Origin: an uncultured Oscillospiraceae bacterium
Lineage (GTDB): Bacteria > Bacillota > Clostridia > Oscillospirales > Oscillospiraceae
Reading direction: 5' to 3'
Length of the DNA: 23,667 nt
Assembly: GCA_934670025.1 (NCBI GenBank)
Contig: CAKUOS010000035.1
Coordinates: 1 to 23,667 of the forward strand
Shown piece by piece: positions 6,855-14,823 of the stretch (position 1 is its first letter; each line of letters begins with the position of its first letter). The notes under the pieces were generated by a model. That model saw nothing but the letters and a program-made list of their open reading frames with translations. It was not told the DNA's origin and searched no databases. Both the position numbers and the translations under genes were made by a program.

Positions 6855-7505
6855 ATGGTTCAACTCGCAATTTTTGATCTTGACGGGACGCTGCTCGACA
6901 CGCTGGCCGATCTGCGCAGCGGCATCAATCACGCGCTCGCCAGCGAGGGCTTCGCGCCGCGCACGCTCGAAGAGGTGCGCGCGTTCGTCGGCAACGGCAT
7001 CCACAAGCTCGTTGAGCGCGCCGTGCCGCCCGGCACGGACGAGGCGCAGATCGAGGCCGTCTACGCGGCGTTCGGGCCGTATTACGCCGTCCACTGTGCG
7101 GACGAGACGCGGCCGTATGACGGCATTCTGCCGCTTTTGCGGACGTTAAACGACGCGGGCGTGCAGTGCGCGCTCGTCTCCAACAAACCGGACTACGCCG
7201 TGCAGATCCTTGCGGAGAAGCACTTCCCCGGGCTTCTGGCTGCGGCCGCCGGCGCGAAGGACGGCGTGCGGAAAAAGCCCGCGCCCGACGCGGTCTTTGC
7301 CGTCGTCCGTGACCTGCACGCGGAAAACCTCCGTGCGGCGTACATCGGCGACTCCGAGGTCGACATCGAGACGGCAAAAAACGCGGGTATGCCCTGCATC
7401 TCGGTCAGCTGGGGCTTCCGCGACCGGGCGCTTCTCATGCAGGCCGGGGCCGAATGTCTGTGCGACAGCGTGGAGCAATTGCAGCGCGCGCTGCTGGACG
7501 GCTGA
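6855..7505 (+). CDS. HAD-superfamily phosphatase, phosphoglycolate phosphatase-like
   Basis: A 216-residue haloacid dehalogenase-type hydrolase. Motif I is FDLDGTLLDT with nucleophile Asp8 and acid/base Asp10, motif II is LVSNKPD, motif III is the lysine of KKPAPD and motif IV is YIGDSEVDIETA. The helical insert after motif I marks a C1-cap enzyme of the Gph/PGMB group, which dephosphorylates small sugar phosphates such as 2-phosphoglycolate. The exact substrate is not visible. CGGAGG lies eight bases upstream of the ATG at 6855. The promoter of the next gene begins directly after the stop codon. Confidence 0.87.
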   Translation: MVQLAIFDLDGTLLDTLADLRSGINHALASEGFAPRTLEEVRAFVGNGIHKLVERAVPPGTDEAQIEAVYAAFGPYYAVHCADETRPYDGILPLLRTLNDAGVQCALVSNKPDYAVQILAEKHFPGLLAAAAGAKDGVRKKPAPDAVFAVVRDLHAENLRAAYIGDSEVDIETAKNAGMPCISVSWGFRDRALLMQAGAECLCDSVEQLQRALLDG

Positions 7506-7506
7506 C

Positions 7507-7535
7507 TTGCATTGCGGCCGCGCGCGTGGTATGAT
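7507..7535 (+). promoter_or_regulatory. Promoter of tmk
   Basis: TTGCAT at 7507-7512, a 17-base spacer and TATGAT at 7530-7535, with TGG just ahead of the -10 box as an extended element. The -35 box begins right after the HAD stop codon, so tmk can be expressed on its own or by read-through. Confidence 0.65.
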
Positions 7536-7567
7536 AGATCCACTACAAACAAAGTGAGGAACAGGCC

Positions 7568-8209
7568 ATGCAGGCGGAAAAAACCGGGACCCGGCGCGGA
7601 AAATTCATCGTATTCGAGGGCATCGACGGCTCCGGAAAGAGCACGCAGTCTTCCCTTCTGACCGCGCATCTACAGGCGCGCGGCCTCCCGTGCTACCGCA
7701 CGTTCGAGCCGACCGACTCCCCCATCGGCTCGCTCATCCACCAGATGATGACCGGCCGCATCCGGGCCGACAACAAGGTCATCGCGGCGCTGTTCGTGGC
7801 AGACCGGTATGACCATCTGACGAACCCGCTCGACGGCTTCAAAGAAAAGCTCGACGCGGGCGTGACGGTCGTCGCCGACCGGTATTACTTCTCGTCCTAC
7901 GCCTATCACGGTGTCGATCTCGACATGGACTGGGTCATCGCCGCCAACAGCATCAGCGCCGAACTTCAGCGCCCGGACATCACGATCTTCCTCGACGTGC
8001 CGGTCAAAAAGGCCGTCGAACGGCTGGCAAAGGGCCGGTTCCACACGGAGCTGTTTGAGCATGAGGAGCGGCTGACAAAGGTCCGCGAAAAGTATTTTGA
8101 GGCGTTTGAAAAGCAGAAGGACTGCGAGCGCGTCGCCGTCATCGACGCCGACGCCGACGCGGAAACGATCGCGCAGCGCGTCTGGTCCGCCGTGCAGGAG
8201 ATTTTATAA
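7568..8209 (+). CDS. tmk: Thymidylate kinase
   Basis: A 213-residue kinase that phosphorylates dTMP to dTDP with ATP in thymidine nucleotide synthesis. The P-loop is EGIDGSGKST (17-26), the nucleotide/substrate motif DRYYFSSYAYHG lies near residue 100, and FLDVPVKKAVERLAKGR is the region leading into the lid. The length is typical of the family. A slightly long N-terminus (about 11 residues before KFIVFEG) is supported by GTGAGGA upstream of the ATG at 7568. Tmk is usually essential and single-copy. Confidence 0.92.
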   Translation: MQAEKTGTRRGKFIVFEGIDGSGKSTQSSLLTAHLQARGLPCYRTFEPTDSPIGSLIHQMMTGRIRADNKVIAALFVADRYDHLTNPLDGFKEKLDAGVTVVADRYYFSSYAYHGVDLDMDWVIAANSISAELQRPDITIFLDVPVKKAVERLAKGRFHTELFEHEERLTKVREKYFEAFEKQKDCERVAVIDADADAETIAQRVWSAVQEIL

Positions 8210-8246
8210 AAAATACCGTCTGTTCTTTGAACGGACGGTATTTTTT
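8209..8246 (+). terminator. Strong terminator of tmk
   Basis: A 17-bp stem (8209-8225 with 8229-8245) with a single T-G wobble and a TTT loop, followed by a T-run. Its 5' arm begins on the last base of the tmk stop codon. The A-rich upstream arm means it could also terminate leftward transcription. Confidence 0.88.
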
Positions 8247-8296
8247 CTGCTGTAGAAAGGACGTGTCTCCAACGGCACGGTGTTCCCTCTCGTATT

Positions 8297-8403
8297 GTAG
8301 GGGCCGACGACTCTGTCGGCCCGTGGGGAACCATCGTATTCGCCGAAAGGTTTCGCGTTTTGGACGTGCATACTGCCGGGCGGACAGAGCCGTCCGCCCC
8401 TAC
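8297..8403. repeat. Dispersed repeat, copy 3, divergent subtype
   Basis: A 107-bp element with termini GTAGGGGCC and GCCCCTAC that pair over 27 bases with four mismatches. Each terminus again folds on itself: GGGCCGAC/GTCGGCCC on the left and GGGCGGAC/GTCCGCCC on the right. The hairpin sequences differ from those of copies 1 and 2 but keep the pairing. The centre is unlike copies 1 and 2. It lies between the convergent tmk and surE genes, and no other hairpin separates it from the end of surE. Confidence 0.8.
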
Positions 8404-8424
8404 AGGTACGGAAAAGTCCCATTC

Positions 8425-9150
8425 TCAGAACAGCGCGCTTCGGATCTTTCCGACCGAGACGAAGCCGTGCGCCACGGCGTGGATATCGGTGCCGTCCGGG
8501 CTTTTTTGCAGCGCGGAGGTGTCGTTCGCCATCACAAACCGCGCAGGATCGTCCGGATCCGGGGTGAAAACGCTCTCGTAAAAGCTCATCTTCGCCGGGA
8601 CGCGGTCGTAGAGGACGCCCGCGCAGTCCTTCAGCGGAAGACCGGGGAAATTGACGTTCCAGAACGCGCCAGGCTCCGGAAGGTCCGCGAGCAGACGCCC
8701 GATCAGCAGCGGCAGATAGTGATCGAGCGCGCCGGTGTCGCCGTTTTCCTCCATGGAGAACGCAATGGCCGGGATGCCGCCCATCACAGCCTCGAGCGCC
8801 GCGCCGACCGTCCCGGAATACGCCACGTCAAAGCCCGCGTTGTAGCCGTTGTTGATGCCCGAAAACACGACGTCGGGCCTGCACGGCAGCAGCGCCCGGC
8901 GCGCCAGACTCACGCAGTCGGCCGGCGTGCCGAAGACGCTCCACGCGCCCGCGACCGCAGCCGGGAACGCATAGGGCTCGGCCCGCAGGCCGTCGTGAAT
9001 GGTGATCTTCTGCGACATACCGCTGCACTGGCTCTCGGGCGCGGCGACCCACACGGTCCCGAACGGCAGCGCCGCCCGCGCCAGCCGCTCGATGCCGGGC
9101 GCGCGGATGCCGTCGTCATTGGCGATGAGAATGTTCAGCTTCTTTTCCAT
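8425..9150 (-). CDS. surE: 5'/3'-nucleotidase SurE
   Basis: A 241-residue metal-dependent nucleotidase that dephosphorylates nucleoside monophosphates. The motifs are in their usual places: ILIANDDGIRAPGI with metal ligands Asp12-Asp13, PESQCSGMSQ with the ligand serine at 43, FGTPADCV, and SGINNGYNAGFDVAYSGTVGAALE. The ATG at 9150 fits the family's normal start right before the first strand. The ribosome binding site (AAAGGAA) is rather far away, which lowers confidence in the exact start. It is the last gene of the yhaM operon, 23 bases after the mutase. Confidence 0.9.
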   Translation of the reverse strand: MEKKLNILIANDDGIRAPGIERLARAALPFGTVWVAAPESQCSGMSQKITIHDGLRAEPYAFPAAVAGAWSVFGTPADCVSLARRALLPCRPDVVFSGINNGYNAGFDVAYSGTVGAALEAVMGGIPAIAFSMEENGDTGALDHYLPLLIGRLLADLPEPGAFWNVNFPGLPLKDCAGVLYDRVPAKMSFYESVFTPDPDDPARFVMANDTSALQKSPDGTDIHAVAHGFVSVGKIRSALF

Positions 9151-9173
9151 ATCTGTAAGGGGTTCCTTTCTCT

Positions 9174-10847
9174 TTATTCTTCCATCCATTGCGCGCGGCA
9201 GGCCTCCGCCAGCGCGGCATAGCGCGCCCTGGCCTCCTGCTGCGACGGCGCGCAGATCTCAAGGTAGCATTTGAGCTTCGGCTCCGTGCCCGACGGACGC
9301 AGCTGCACGCGGCCATGTTCCAGCCGCAGCTCCAGCATATCGGTCTTCGGCAGGCCGTCCAGCCCCAAAGCGTAGTCGCGCACAGCCGTGACGCGCTCGC
9401 CGCCGAGTTTTGCGGGCGGATCTTCGCGCAGCCGCTGTAAGATCCCGTGCATCCGCGCCGCGCCGGCCGCGCCGGGATATTCGTGTACGAGCTGGCCGTT
9501 TTCATACCGGCCGTATGCCGCATACAGCGCGTCCAGCGCCTCCGGGAGCAGGATATCGCTGCGCTTATACGCGCTCGTCATCTCGCAGATGAGCATCAGC
9601 GCGTTGACGCCGTCCTTATCGCGCACGTGACTGCCCGAAAGATAGCCGTAGCTCTCTTCAAAACCGAAAATGAAACGTTCGGCGCGGCCCTCGCGTTCAA
9701 GCAAACCGATCTGTTCGCCGATGTATTTAAAGCCCGTGAGCGTCCTGCGAAGCTCCACGCCGTAATTTTCCGCGATGCGGTCTGCAAGGCCGGTCGAGAC
9801 GACGGTCGTCACGGCGACGGGATCGGGCGGCATCGTCCCGGCCTTCAGACGCTCCATGCAGAGGAAATTCAGAAGCAGCGCGCCCATCTCATTGCCCGAG
9901 ATGAGGCGGCAGCCGCCTTCCCGTGTCCGCGCGGCGACGCCGCAGCGGTCGCAGTCCGGGTCGGTGCCGATGAGAAGATCGGGGCGCAGCGCCTCGCAGA
10001 GCTTTAAGCCCTCCTCCATCGCCTCGCGGATCTCGGGGTTCGGATACGGGCAGGTCGAAAAATGCCCGTCGGGATCGCGCTGGCTCGGGACGACGGTCAC
10101 GTCCGTCACGCCGAGCCGTCTGAACATGGCCTGCGCGCATTCAAGCCCGCTGCCGCACAGCGGCGTATAGACGATTTTCAAATTACCGCACGGCGCGTCC
10201 GTCACACGCTGCGCGTACACGGCGTCAACATACGCCGCCAGCACCGCGTCGGAAACAGCCTCGATGCGGCCGTCCCGGCAGGCTGCTTCGTAATCGCAGC
10301 TTTTCACATCCGCGAAGCAGTCGAGCCTTGCGATTTCCGTCTCGATGTCCGCGGCGGCAGCCTGCGTGATCTGGCAGCCGTCAGGCCCGTAGACCTTGTA
10401 GCCGTTATACTGCGCGGGATTGTGGCTGGCCGTCACGCAGATGCCCGCGCCGCAGGAAAAATACCGCACGGCGAAGCTCAGCGCGGGCGTCGGTTCGAGC
10501 CGCGGATAGAAAAAGACCCTGATGCCGTTGGCCGCCAGCACGCACGCCGCGGCCTCGGCAAATTCCCGGCCGCAGAGCCGGCTGTCGTGCGCGATGGCCG
10601 CGCGCAGCGGCAGTCCCTGCGCCTTCAGGTAATTCGCAAGCCCCTGCGTGGCGCGCCGGACCACGTAAACGTTCATCCGATCCGTGCCCGCGCCGAGCAC
10701 GCCGCGCAGACCGCCCGTGCCGAACGCCAGCTCGCGCGCAAAGGCGTCCTGTACGGCCGTCTCGTCCATTGCGCGCAGCTGCGCCAGCAGCGTCTCCTCC
10801 GTCACGTGCGCGCACCAGCGCGCATATGCCGCCTGCGCCTTATCCAT
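9174..10847 (-). CDS. Phospho-sugar mutase, alpha-phosphoglucomutase/phosphomannomutase family
   Basis: A 557-residue alpha-D-phosphohexomutase that interconverts sugar 1- and 6-phosphates, for example glucose-1-P and glucose-6-P. It has the phosphoserine loop TASHNP (139-144, Ser141), the magnesium loop DPDCDR (296-301), the sugar-binding loop GFEESYGY and the phosphate-binding loop RPSGTEPK near the C-terminus. Length and N-terminal GTGGLRG match the long clostridial/PgcA-type mutases. The ATG overlaps the stop of yhaM in the string ATGGATAA with no separate ribosome binding site, so translation is probably coupled. The two enzymes have no obvious metabolic link. Confidence 0.92.
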   Translation of the reverse strand: MDKAQAAYARWCAHVTEETLLAQLRAMDETAVQDAFARELAFGTGGLRGVLGAGTDRMNVYVVRRATQGLANYLKAQGLPLRAAIAHDSRLCGREFAEAAACVLAANGIRVFFYPRLEPTPALSFAVRYFSCGAGICVTASHNPAQYNGYKVYGPDGCQITQAAAADIETEIARLDCFADVKSCDYEAACRDGRIEAVSDAVLAAYVDAVYAQRVTDAPCGNLKIVYTPLCGSGLECAQAMFRRLGVTDVTVVPSQRDPDGHFSTCPYPNPEIREAMEEGLKLCEALRPDLLIGTDPDCDRCGVAARTREGGCRLISGNEMGALLLNFLCMERLKAGTMPPDPVAVTTVVSTGLADRIAENYGVELRRTLTGFKYIGEQIGLLEREGRAERFIFGFEESYGYLSGSHVRDKDGVNALMLICEMTSAYKRSDILLPEALDALYAAYGRYENGQLVHEYPGAAGAARMHGILQRLREDPPAKLGGERVTAVRDYALGLDGLPKTDMLELRLEHGRVQLRPSGTEPKLKCYLEICAPSQQEARARYAALAEACRAQWMEE

Positions 10848-11793
10848 GGTGGTAAATCTTCTTATCGAGCGCGAAAATGCGTGCGCTGAACCGGCCTGCC
10901 GGCACGTCCTGCAATGCCTCGGCGTAGATCTCCATGCGGCTGTCGATGAGGTCGATCTCCGACAGAAGCTCCGCCTCCGCGCACTGCGGACGGACGGCCG
11001 CGCCGAACTCCGGTTCTCCGTGGTGCGAGAGGATCAGATGCTGGAGCAGCATACTTTTCTCCTCCGGGATGCCGAGCTCCCGCGCGACCTGCGCGGTCTC
11101 CTGCGCGCCGAGGACGAGATGGCCCAGCAGCTGACCCGGCACGGAATAGTCCGTGACGAGGCCGAGGCCCGAAAACGTAAATTCGCGCTCCTTGGCAAAG
11201 TCGTGCAGCAGCGTCCCGGTCAGAAGGAGGCTGCGGTCGATGATATCGCCGTAAAGCCCGGCGAGGAAATCCGCCAGCCGCAGCATATTGGACGTGTGCA
11301 TCAGAAGCCCCGAAAGGAAGCTGTGGTGGACGCTCTTGGCCGCGGGGATCGAGCGGAAGGCGCCCAGATGCCGCGTGAGCATCGTTTCGGCCACGGCGCG
11401 GTAATCCGCGTCCGCGAGCGTGCCGAGCAGGCGGCGGATCTCATCGAGCCGCGCGTCGATGTCGATCGGCGCGACCGGCACGAGCGCCGACACGTCGTAG
11501 CTGTCGCCGTCTGCCGCCATACGGATGCGGCCGGCCGTGAGCTGCGGCGAACCCTTGAACTCCGAGACCTGCGCGCGGATCTTGACCACGCGGCCGATAT
11601 CGTCCGGGTTTGCGCCGACGGGGCCGGTATAGTCCCAGACCTTGAGATCGATCGTGCCGCTGCGGTCGGCCAGCACGCCGGTCAGAAACGGCTTGCCGGC
11701 GGCAGTCGTCTTGAGCAGCGCGTCCTTGAGTACATAAAATCCTTCCACGTCGTCGCCGGGCCGCATCGCGGCGATGGGCTTGTTATATTCCAT
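10840..11793 (-). CDS. yhaM: 3'-5' exoribonuclease YhaM
   Basis: A 317-residue protein with an N-terminal OB fold (about residues 10-100) for nucleic-acid binding and an HD phosphohydrolase domain (about 160-290) whose metal ligands include His166, His197-Asp198 and the LSHHGEPEFG motif. This is the architecture of YhaM, which trims RNA 3' ends and participates in mRNA decay and terminator processing in Firmicutes. GAGGG lies upstream of the ATG at 11793. It is the first gene of a leftward operon with the mutase and surE. Confidence 0.9.
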   Translation of the reverse strand: MEYNKPIAAMRPGDDVEGFYVLKDALLKTTAAGKPFLTGVLADRSGTIDLKVWDYTGPVGANPDDIGRVVKIRAQVSEFKGSPQLTAGRIRMAADGDSYDVSALVPVAPIDIDARLDEIRRLLGTLADADYRAVAETMLTRHLGAFRSIPAAKSVHHSFLSGLLMHTSNMLRLADFLAGLYGDIIDRSLLLTGTLLHDFAKEREFTFSGLGLVTDYSVPGQLLGHLVLGAQETAQVARELGIPEEKSMLLQHLILSHHGEPEFGAAVRPQCAEAELLSEIDLIDSRMEIYAEALQDVPAGRFSARIFALDKKIYHHG

Positions 11794-11824
11794 ATCCGTC
11801 CCTCACTGTCATTCAGATACCGCC

Positions 11825-11853
11825 ATTATACCAGTCTTTTTCCCGCCGCGCAA
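11825..11853 (-). promoter_or_regulatory. Promoter of the yhaM operon
   Basis: On the minus strand TTGCGC (11853-11848), a 17-base spacer and TATAAT (11830-11825) with TGG ahead of it as an extended -10. A small stem CGGGCC/GGCCCG (11907-11923) lies between this promoter and the divergent one at 11931 and could be a regulatory site. Confidence 0.7.
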
Positions 11854-11930
11854 TCATACAAATCAGGAGCAGCGTATGTGAACAAACGGTGAAATTTTTG
11901 GCGCTTCGGGCCGCAGAGGCCCGATGGCGG

Positions 11931-11959
11931 TTGTTTTTCAGTGTTTTTCGTGATATACT
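11931..11959 (+). promoter_or_regulatory. Promoter of the DivIVA-like gene
   Basis: TTGTTT at 11931-11936, a 17-base spacer and TATACT at 11954-11959, extended by TGA. It lies 30 bases upstream of the ATG. Confidence 0.6.
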
Positions 11960-11989
11960 GTGAAAAAATCAGGAGGCAGGAGGAACAAG

Positions 11990-12748
11990 ATGGCTGATTT
12001 TTCGAAATTCCGCACGGCCGTGAGCGGCTTCAACCGCACGGACGTCGTCAATTATATCGAGTCCGCGTCTGTGGAGCATCAGAAGGCGCTGCGCAAGCTG
12101 ACCGACGAGCGCGACCGGCTGAGCAGTGAAAACGCTGATTTGCAGGCGCAGCTGACCGCGCTGACCGCACGGCTGCAAGCCGCGCAGCAGGAAAACGACG
12201 AGGCCGCGGCCGAGCTTCAGGCCGCAAAGCAGGACAATGAATCGCTCGCGGCCGAGGTGCAGAAGCTCTCGGAGGAGGGCGTGCAGATGGCCGATGAGCT
12301 CAAGGCCGCCCAGACCGCGCGCGACGAGCTGAACGGCAGGCTCAACGCCGCGCAGGCCGAGGCCGAGGCGCTGCGCGCGCAGCTGGCCGAACGCCCCGGC
12401 GAAGCGGCGGCGCCCGCGCCCGCGGAACCTGCCGGCGAAGACGCGGCAGAGCCGCTCGAAACGAAGGAGCTTGCGGCCTATCGCCGGGCCGAGCAGGCCG
12501 AGCGCAACGCCGCCATGCGCGCGCGGCGCATCTATCAGCAGCTGTCGAACCTCTGCGAGGATGCGCGCGGACGGTATCTCGACTCCGGTGAGGAGATCGC
12601 GGCGCTGACCGCCGATCTGTCGACGAGCCTCGGCCGCTTGCAGGACGCCTTCGCCGAGGTGCAGGTCATCTTCGACGATGCGCAGAACGCCTTCGACGAG
12701 ATGCAGCTGCCCGAGACGGACGATGCCGAAGCGGAAGACGCAGAATAA
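11990..12748 (+). CDS. DivIVA-like coiled-coil protein
   Basis: A 252-residue protein. The first 30 residues, FSKFRTAVSGFNRTDVVNYI, match the N-terminal membrane-targeting segment of DivIVA/GpsB-type proteins. A long coiled coil rich in Ala, Glu, Gln and Leu follows (about 30-140), then an acidic Pro/Ala linker, a second helical region (about 165-240) and an acidic tail. Such proteins mark curved membrane and organise division or cell-wall synthesis, but the partner is not visible here. An upstream in-frame GTG at 11960 is less likely because AGGAGG sits five bases before the ATG at 11990. The gene is monocistronic, with its own promoter and terminator. Confidence 0.75.
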   Translation: MADFSKFRTAVSGFNRTDVVNYIESASVEHQKALRKLTDERDRLSSENADLQAQLTALTARLQAAQQENDEAAAELQAAKQDNESLAAEVQKLSEEGVQMADELKAAQTARDELNGRLNAAQAEAEALRAQLAERPGEAAAPAPAEPAGEDAAEPLETKELAAYRRAEQAERNAAMRARRIYQQLSNLCEDARGRYLDSGEEIAALTADLSTSLGRLQDAFAEVQVIFDDAQNAFDEMQLPETDDAEAEDAE

Positions 12749-12756
12749 CGCACAGA

Positions 12757-12787
12757 CCCCGGACGGATTTCCGTCCGGGGCGCTTTT
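12757..12787 (+). terminator. Terminator of the DivIVA-like gene
   Basis: A perfect 10-bp stem CCCCGGACGG/CCGTCCGGGG around ATTT, followed by CGC and six T. It separates the gene from the convergent radical SAM gene. Confidence 0.88.
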
Positions 12788-12794
12788 TTGCTTT

Positions 12795-13640
12795 TTATCC
12801 GAATCGTCCGGCGTAGCCGCAGCGGCGGCAGAGCGGCTCGGCGCGTTCGCCGCGCAGAAAGCCCGCGCGCATGGCGTTTGCCCGCGCGGAGGCCAGGATC
12901 TCGTCCAGTTCCTGCGCGAACAGATTCCCAAGCGCCAGCTTCCCGTCGCGGTCGAGACAGCACGGCACGACCGTCCCGTCGCACAGGACCGCCAGCTGAT
13001 CGGACAGCGCGCGGCAGCGGCCCGCCGCGCCATAGTCGCGCGCATCCTCGTCGGGCCAGTCGAATTTTTCGCCGTAGCTCAGAAATACGCCGTCCGTCAG
13101 CCGCCAGCCCCACGTATTTTTCGTCCACGGCTCCGGGAATTCCGCGCGCAGATGCGACACGATCGCGTCGTTCTGCGCGTGCAGGCCGGTCGTCTGCGCG
13201 CCGTCGAGATTCCACAGGCGAAAATCGGTCAGTATGCCGCGCGGCCGCGCGGCGCGCGCAAAGTCCGTGCAGCCGGCAAGATACGCGGCAAAATCGCCGC
13301 GTTCGTTGGCCTCGAAGCTGTGCAGACTGACCGAAACCTTGCGCAGTGCGGGCGACGCGAGCAAAACGGATGCCATCTGCGGCAGGAGCGTGCCGTTGGT
13401 CGTGATGTTCACGCGGTAATCCAGCGCCTCGCAGACGGACAGGATCTCCTCCAGCTGCGGATGCAGCAGCGGCTCGCCCATCACGTGCAGATACAGATAC
13501 TGCCCATACGGCCGCAGCTTCGCGGCCAGCGTGCGAAAATCCGCCGGGGATAGAAACGCTGCCGGGCGCGCAGTGCCGGGGCAGAAGCTGCACGCGCGGT
13601 TGCAGCAGGTCGTGATCTCGAGATAAAGCCTTGCGAACAT
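12795..13640 (-). CDS. Radical SAM/SPASM-type protein
   Basis: A 281-residue radical SAM enzyme. The iron-sulfur motif CxxxCxxC is at residues 13-20 (CNRACSFC) and is followed by the SAM-binding HVMGEPLLHP segment. The C-terminal third has further cysteines (GRC, VLC, PCCLD and CRRC) typical of a SPASM domain with auxiliary clusters. SPASM enzymes often modify peptides or activate sulfatases, but I find no precursor-like peptide or sulfatase nearby, so the substrate is unknown. The frame stays open far upstream through the antisense of the SprT gene; the ATG at 13640 is chosen because the family starts a few residues before the cysteine motif and GGCGG lies upstream. Confidence 0.85.
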   Translation of the reverse strand: MFARLYLEITTCCNRACSFCPGTARPAAFLSPADFRTLAAKLRPYGQYLYLHVMGEPLLHPQLEEILSVCEALDYRVNITTNGTLLPQMASVLLASPALRKVSVSLHSFEANERGDFAAYLAGCTDFARAARPRGILTDFRLWNLDGAQTTGLHAQNDAIVSHLRAEFPEPWTKNTWGWRLTDGVFLSYGEKFDWPDEDARDYGAAGRCRALSDQLAVLCDGTVVPCCLDRDGKLALGNLFAQELDEILASARANAMRAGFLRGERAEPLCRRCGYAGRFG

Positions 13641-13702
13641 AACGGGAGCCGCCTTTTTCTTCTTTTTCCTCAGTATAGCCGCTTTCACGCCAAAAGGAAA
13701 GA

Positions 13703-13731
13703 TGGAATTCGCCGGCGCAGTGTGGTATACT
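13703..13731 (+). promoter_or_regulatory. Promoter of the SprT-like operon
   Basis: TATACT at 13726-13731 is preceded by TGG, giving an extended -10. The -35 position (TGGAAT, 17-base spacer) is weak. On the other strand TATACT at 13677-13672 may serve the radical SAM gene, without a clear -35 box. Confidence 0.5.
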
Positions 13732-13754
13732 GAACAGGAAAGAGGTGACGCGGC

Positions 13755-14288
13755 GTGTGGACGCTCGAACAGGTGCGGGAGGAATACCGGCGGCTCGACC
13801 GGCAGCTCGGGATCGACACGTCGTTCGTCGCGGTGTCGTTTTCCAAACGCATGACGCGGCAGTACGGCGTGTGTACCTTTTACAAAAATACGCCGCGCGA
13901 GATCCGCATCGCGGACTTTCTGCGGCAGGAGGACGGCGCGTTCCGGGACACCGCGCGGCACGAATACGCGCACGCGGCCGTGGCCATCCTGACCGGACGG
14001 CGGCACGGACACGACGAAGCATGGAGGGCCGTATGCCGCAAAATCGGCTGCCCCGACACGCGCCTCGCGCCCGAATGCCAAAGCGCCGAGGCACATAAAA
14101 AGAAGATCGCCGCCGCGCGCGGCGTCTGGGTCGTGACGTGCCGGGGCTGCGGCGCCGAATCGCGCTATTTCCGGCGCGGCGCGGTGGTGCAGGCACTCGA
14201 AACAGGGCGCGGCGTCACCTGCCGCCGCTGCGGCGGAAGGAAATTCCGATTGGAACACAGATTTGAATCACAGGAGGATGCGACATGA
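13755..14288 (+). CDS. SprT-like zinc metallopeptidase
   Basis: A 177-residue SprT-family protein. The zinc-binding motif HEYAH is at 69-73 with a likely third ligand, His86, in GHDEAW. A C-terminal zinc ribbon is formed by two CxxC pairs, C129/C132 and C156/C159, as in Wss1/Spartan-like and SprT proteins. Relatives in eukaryotes digest DNA-protein crosslinks; the role of bacterial SprT proteins is not well established. The start is GTG at 13755 after GAGGTGA. Its stop overlaps the next start in ATGA, so the two proteins are probably translated together. Confidence 0.85.
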   Translation: MWTLEQVREEYRRLDRQLGIDTSFVAVSFSKRMTRQYGVCTFYKNTPREIRIADFLRQEDGAFRDTARHEYAHAAVAILTGRRHGHDEAWRAVCRKIGCPDTRLAPECQSAEAHKKKIAAARGVWVVTCRGCGAESRYFRRGAVVQALETGRGVTCRRCGGRKFRLEHRFESQEDAT

Positions 14289-14737
14289 CATACGCGGAAC
14301 GTGCAAGGGAACACTTTTTAAACGGCTGCAACTGCGCGCAGGCCGTCTTCTGGGCGTTTGCCGAGGGGAAACTGGACCGTGAGACGGCGATGAAGCTCGC
14401 CGCGGGCTTCGGCGGCGGCATGGCCGGGATGCGCGAGACGTGCGGCGCGGTGAGCGGTATGTTTCTGGCCTGCGGTCTTCTGCGCGCGCCGTCCGACCCG
14501 ACCGACCGCGCGGCGAAGGCCGCAAATTACGAGATCCTTCGTTCGCTGGCCGACGAATTCAAGCGCCGCAATGGCTCGCTCATCTGCCGGCAGCTGCTCG
14601 GGCTCGACCCGGACTTCAGGCCCCAGCCGCCCGAGCCGCGCACCGATGGATATTACAAAAAGCGCCCGTGCCCGGAGATGGTCTACGAGGCCGCGGATAT
14701 CCTGGAGCAATTCTTAGCCGAACACCCGGAGGCATAA
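14285..14737 (+). CDS. C_GCAxxG_C_C family protein
   Basis: A 150-residue protein with the signature cysteines of this family: GCNCAQAV (C15, C17), ETCGAVSG (C53), ICRQLLG (C101) and C129. The glycine-rich GFGGGMAGM leads into the second cysteine motif. Family members are common in anaerobes and sulfate reducers and are suspected to bind a metal or take part in redox chemistry, but no activity is established. GGAGG lies nine bases before the ATG, inside the SprT gene, and the four-base overlap argues for shared expression. Confidence 0.88.
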   Translation: MTYAERAREHFLNGCNCAQAVFWAFAEGKLDRETAMKLAAGFGGGMAGMRETCGAVSGMFLACGLLRAPSDPTDRAAKAANYEILRSLADEFKRRNGSLICRQLLGLDPDFRPQPPEPRTDGYYKKRPCPEMVYEAADILEQFLAEHPEA

Positions 14738-14742
14738 CGGGC

Positions 14743-14772
14743 AAAACGTCCCCGCTGCCATGCAGCGGGGAC
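14743..14772 (-). terminator. Terminator of the DUF2500 gene
   Basis: An 11-bp perfect stem GTCCCCGCTGC/GCAGCGGGGAC with loop CAT. The TTTT run (14746-14743) appears only when it is read leftward, so it terminates the DUF2500 gene. It may block the C_GCAxxG gene less efficiently. Confidence 0.7.
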
Positions 14773-14823
14773 GCGGTGTATCGCAGCGTTTCGGCCCTTG
14801 CAGGGTGCAGATACGGTCTGCGG

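Noticed and set aside
9174..10847. Altered metal site in the mutase (DPDCDR)
   Set aside because: All three aspartates are present. Only the neutral position differs from the common DPDADR, which I recall as usual in clostridial homologues.
12795..13640. RiPP biosynthesis locus around the radical SAM/SPASM protein
   Set aside because: No precursor peptide, leader peptidase or exporter lies next to it. The nearby SprT-like protein belongs to a separate, divergent operon.
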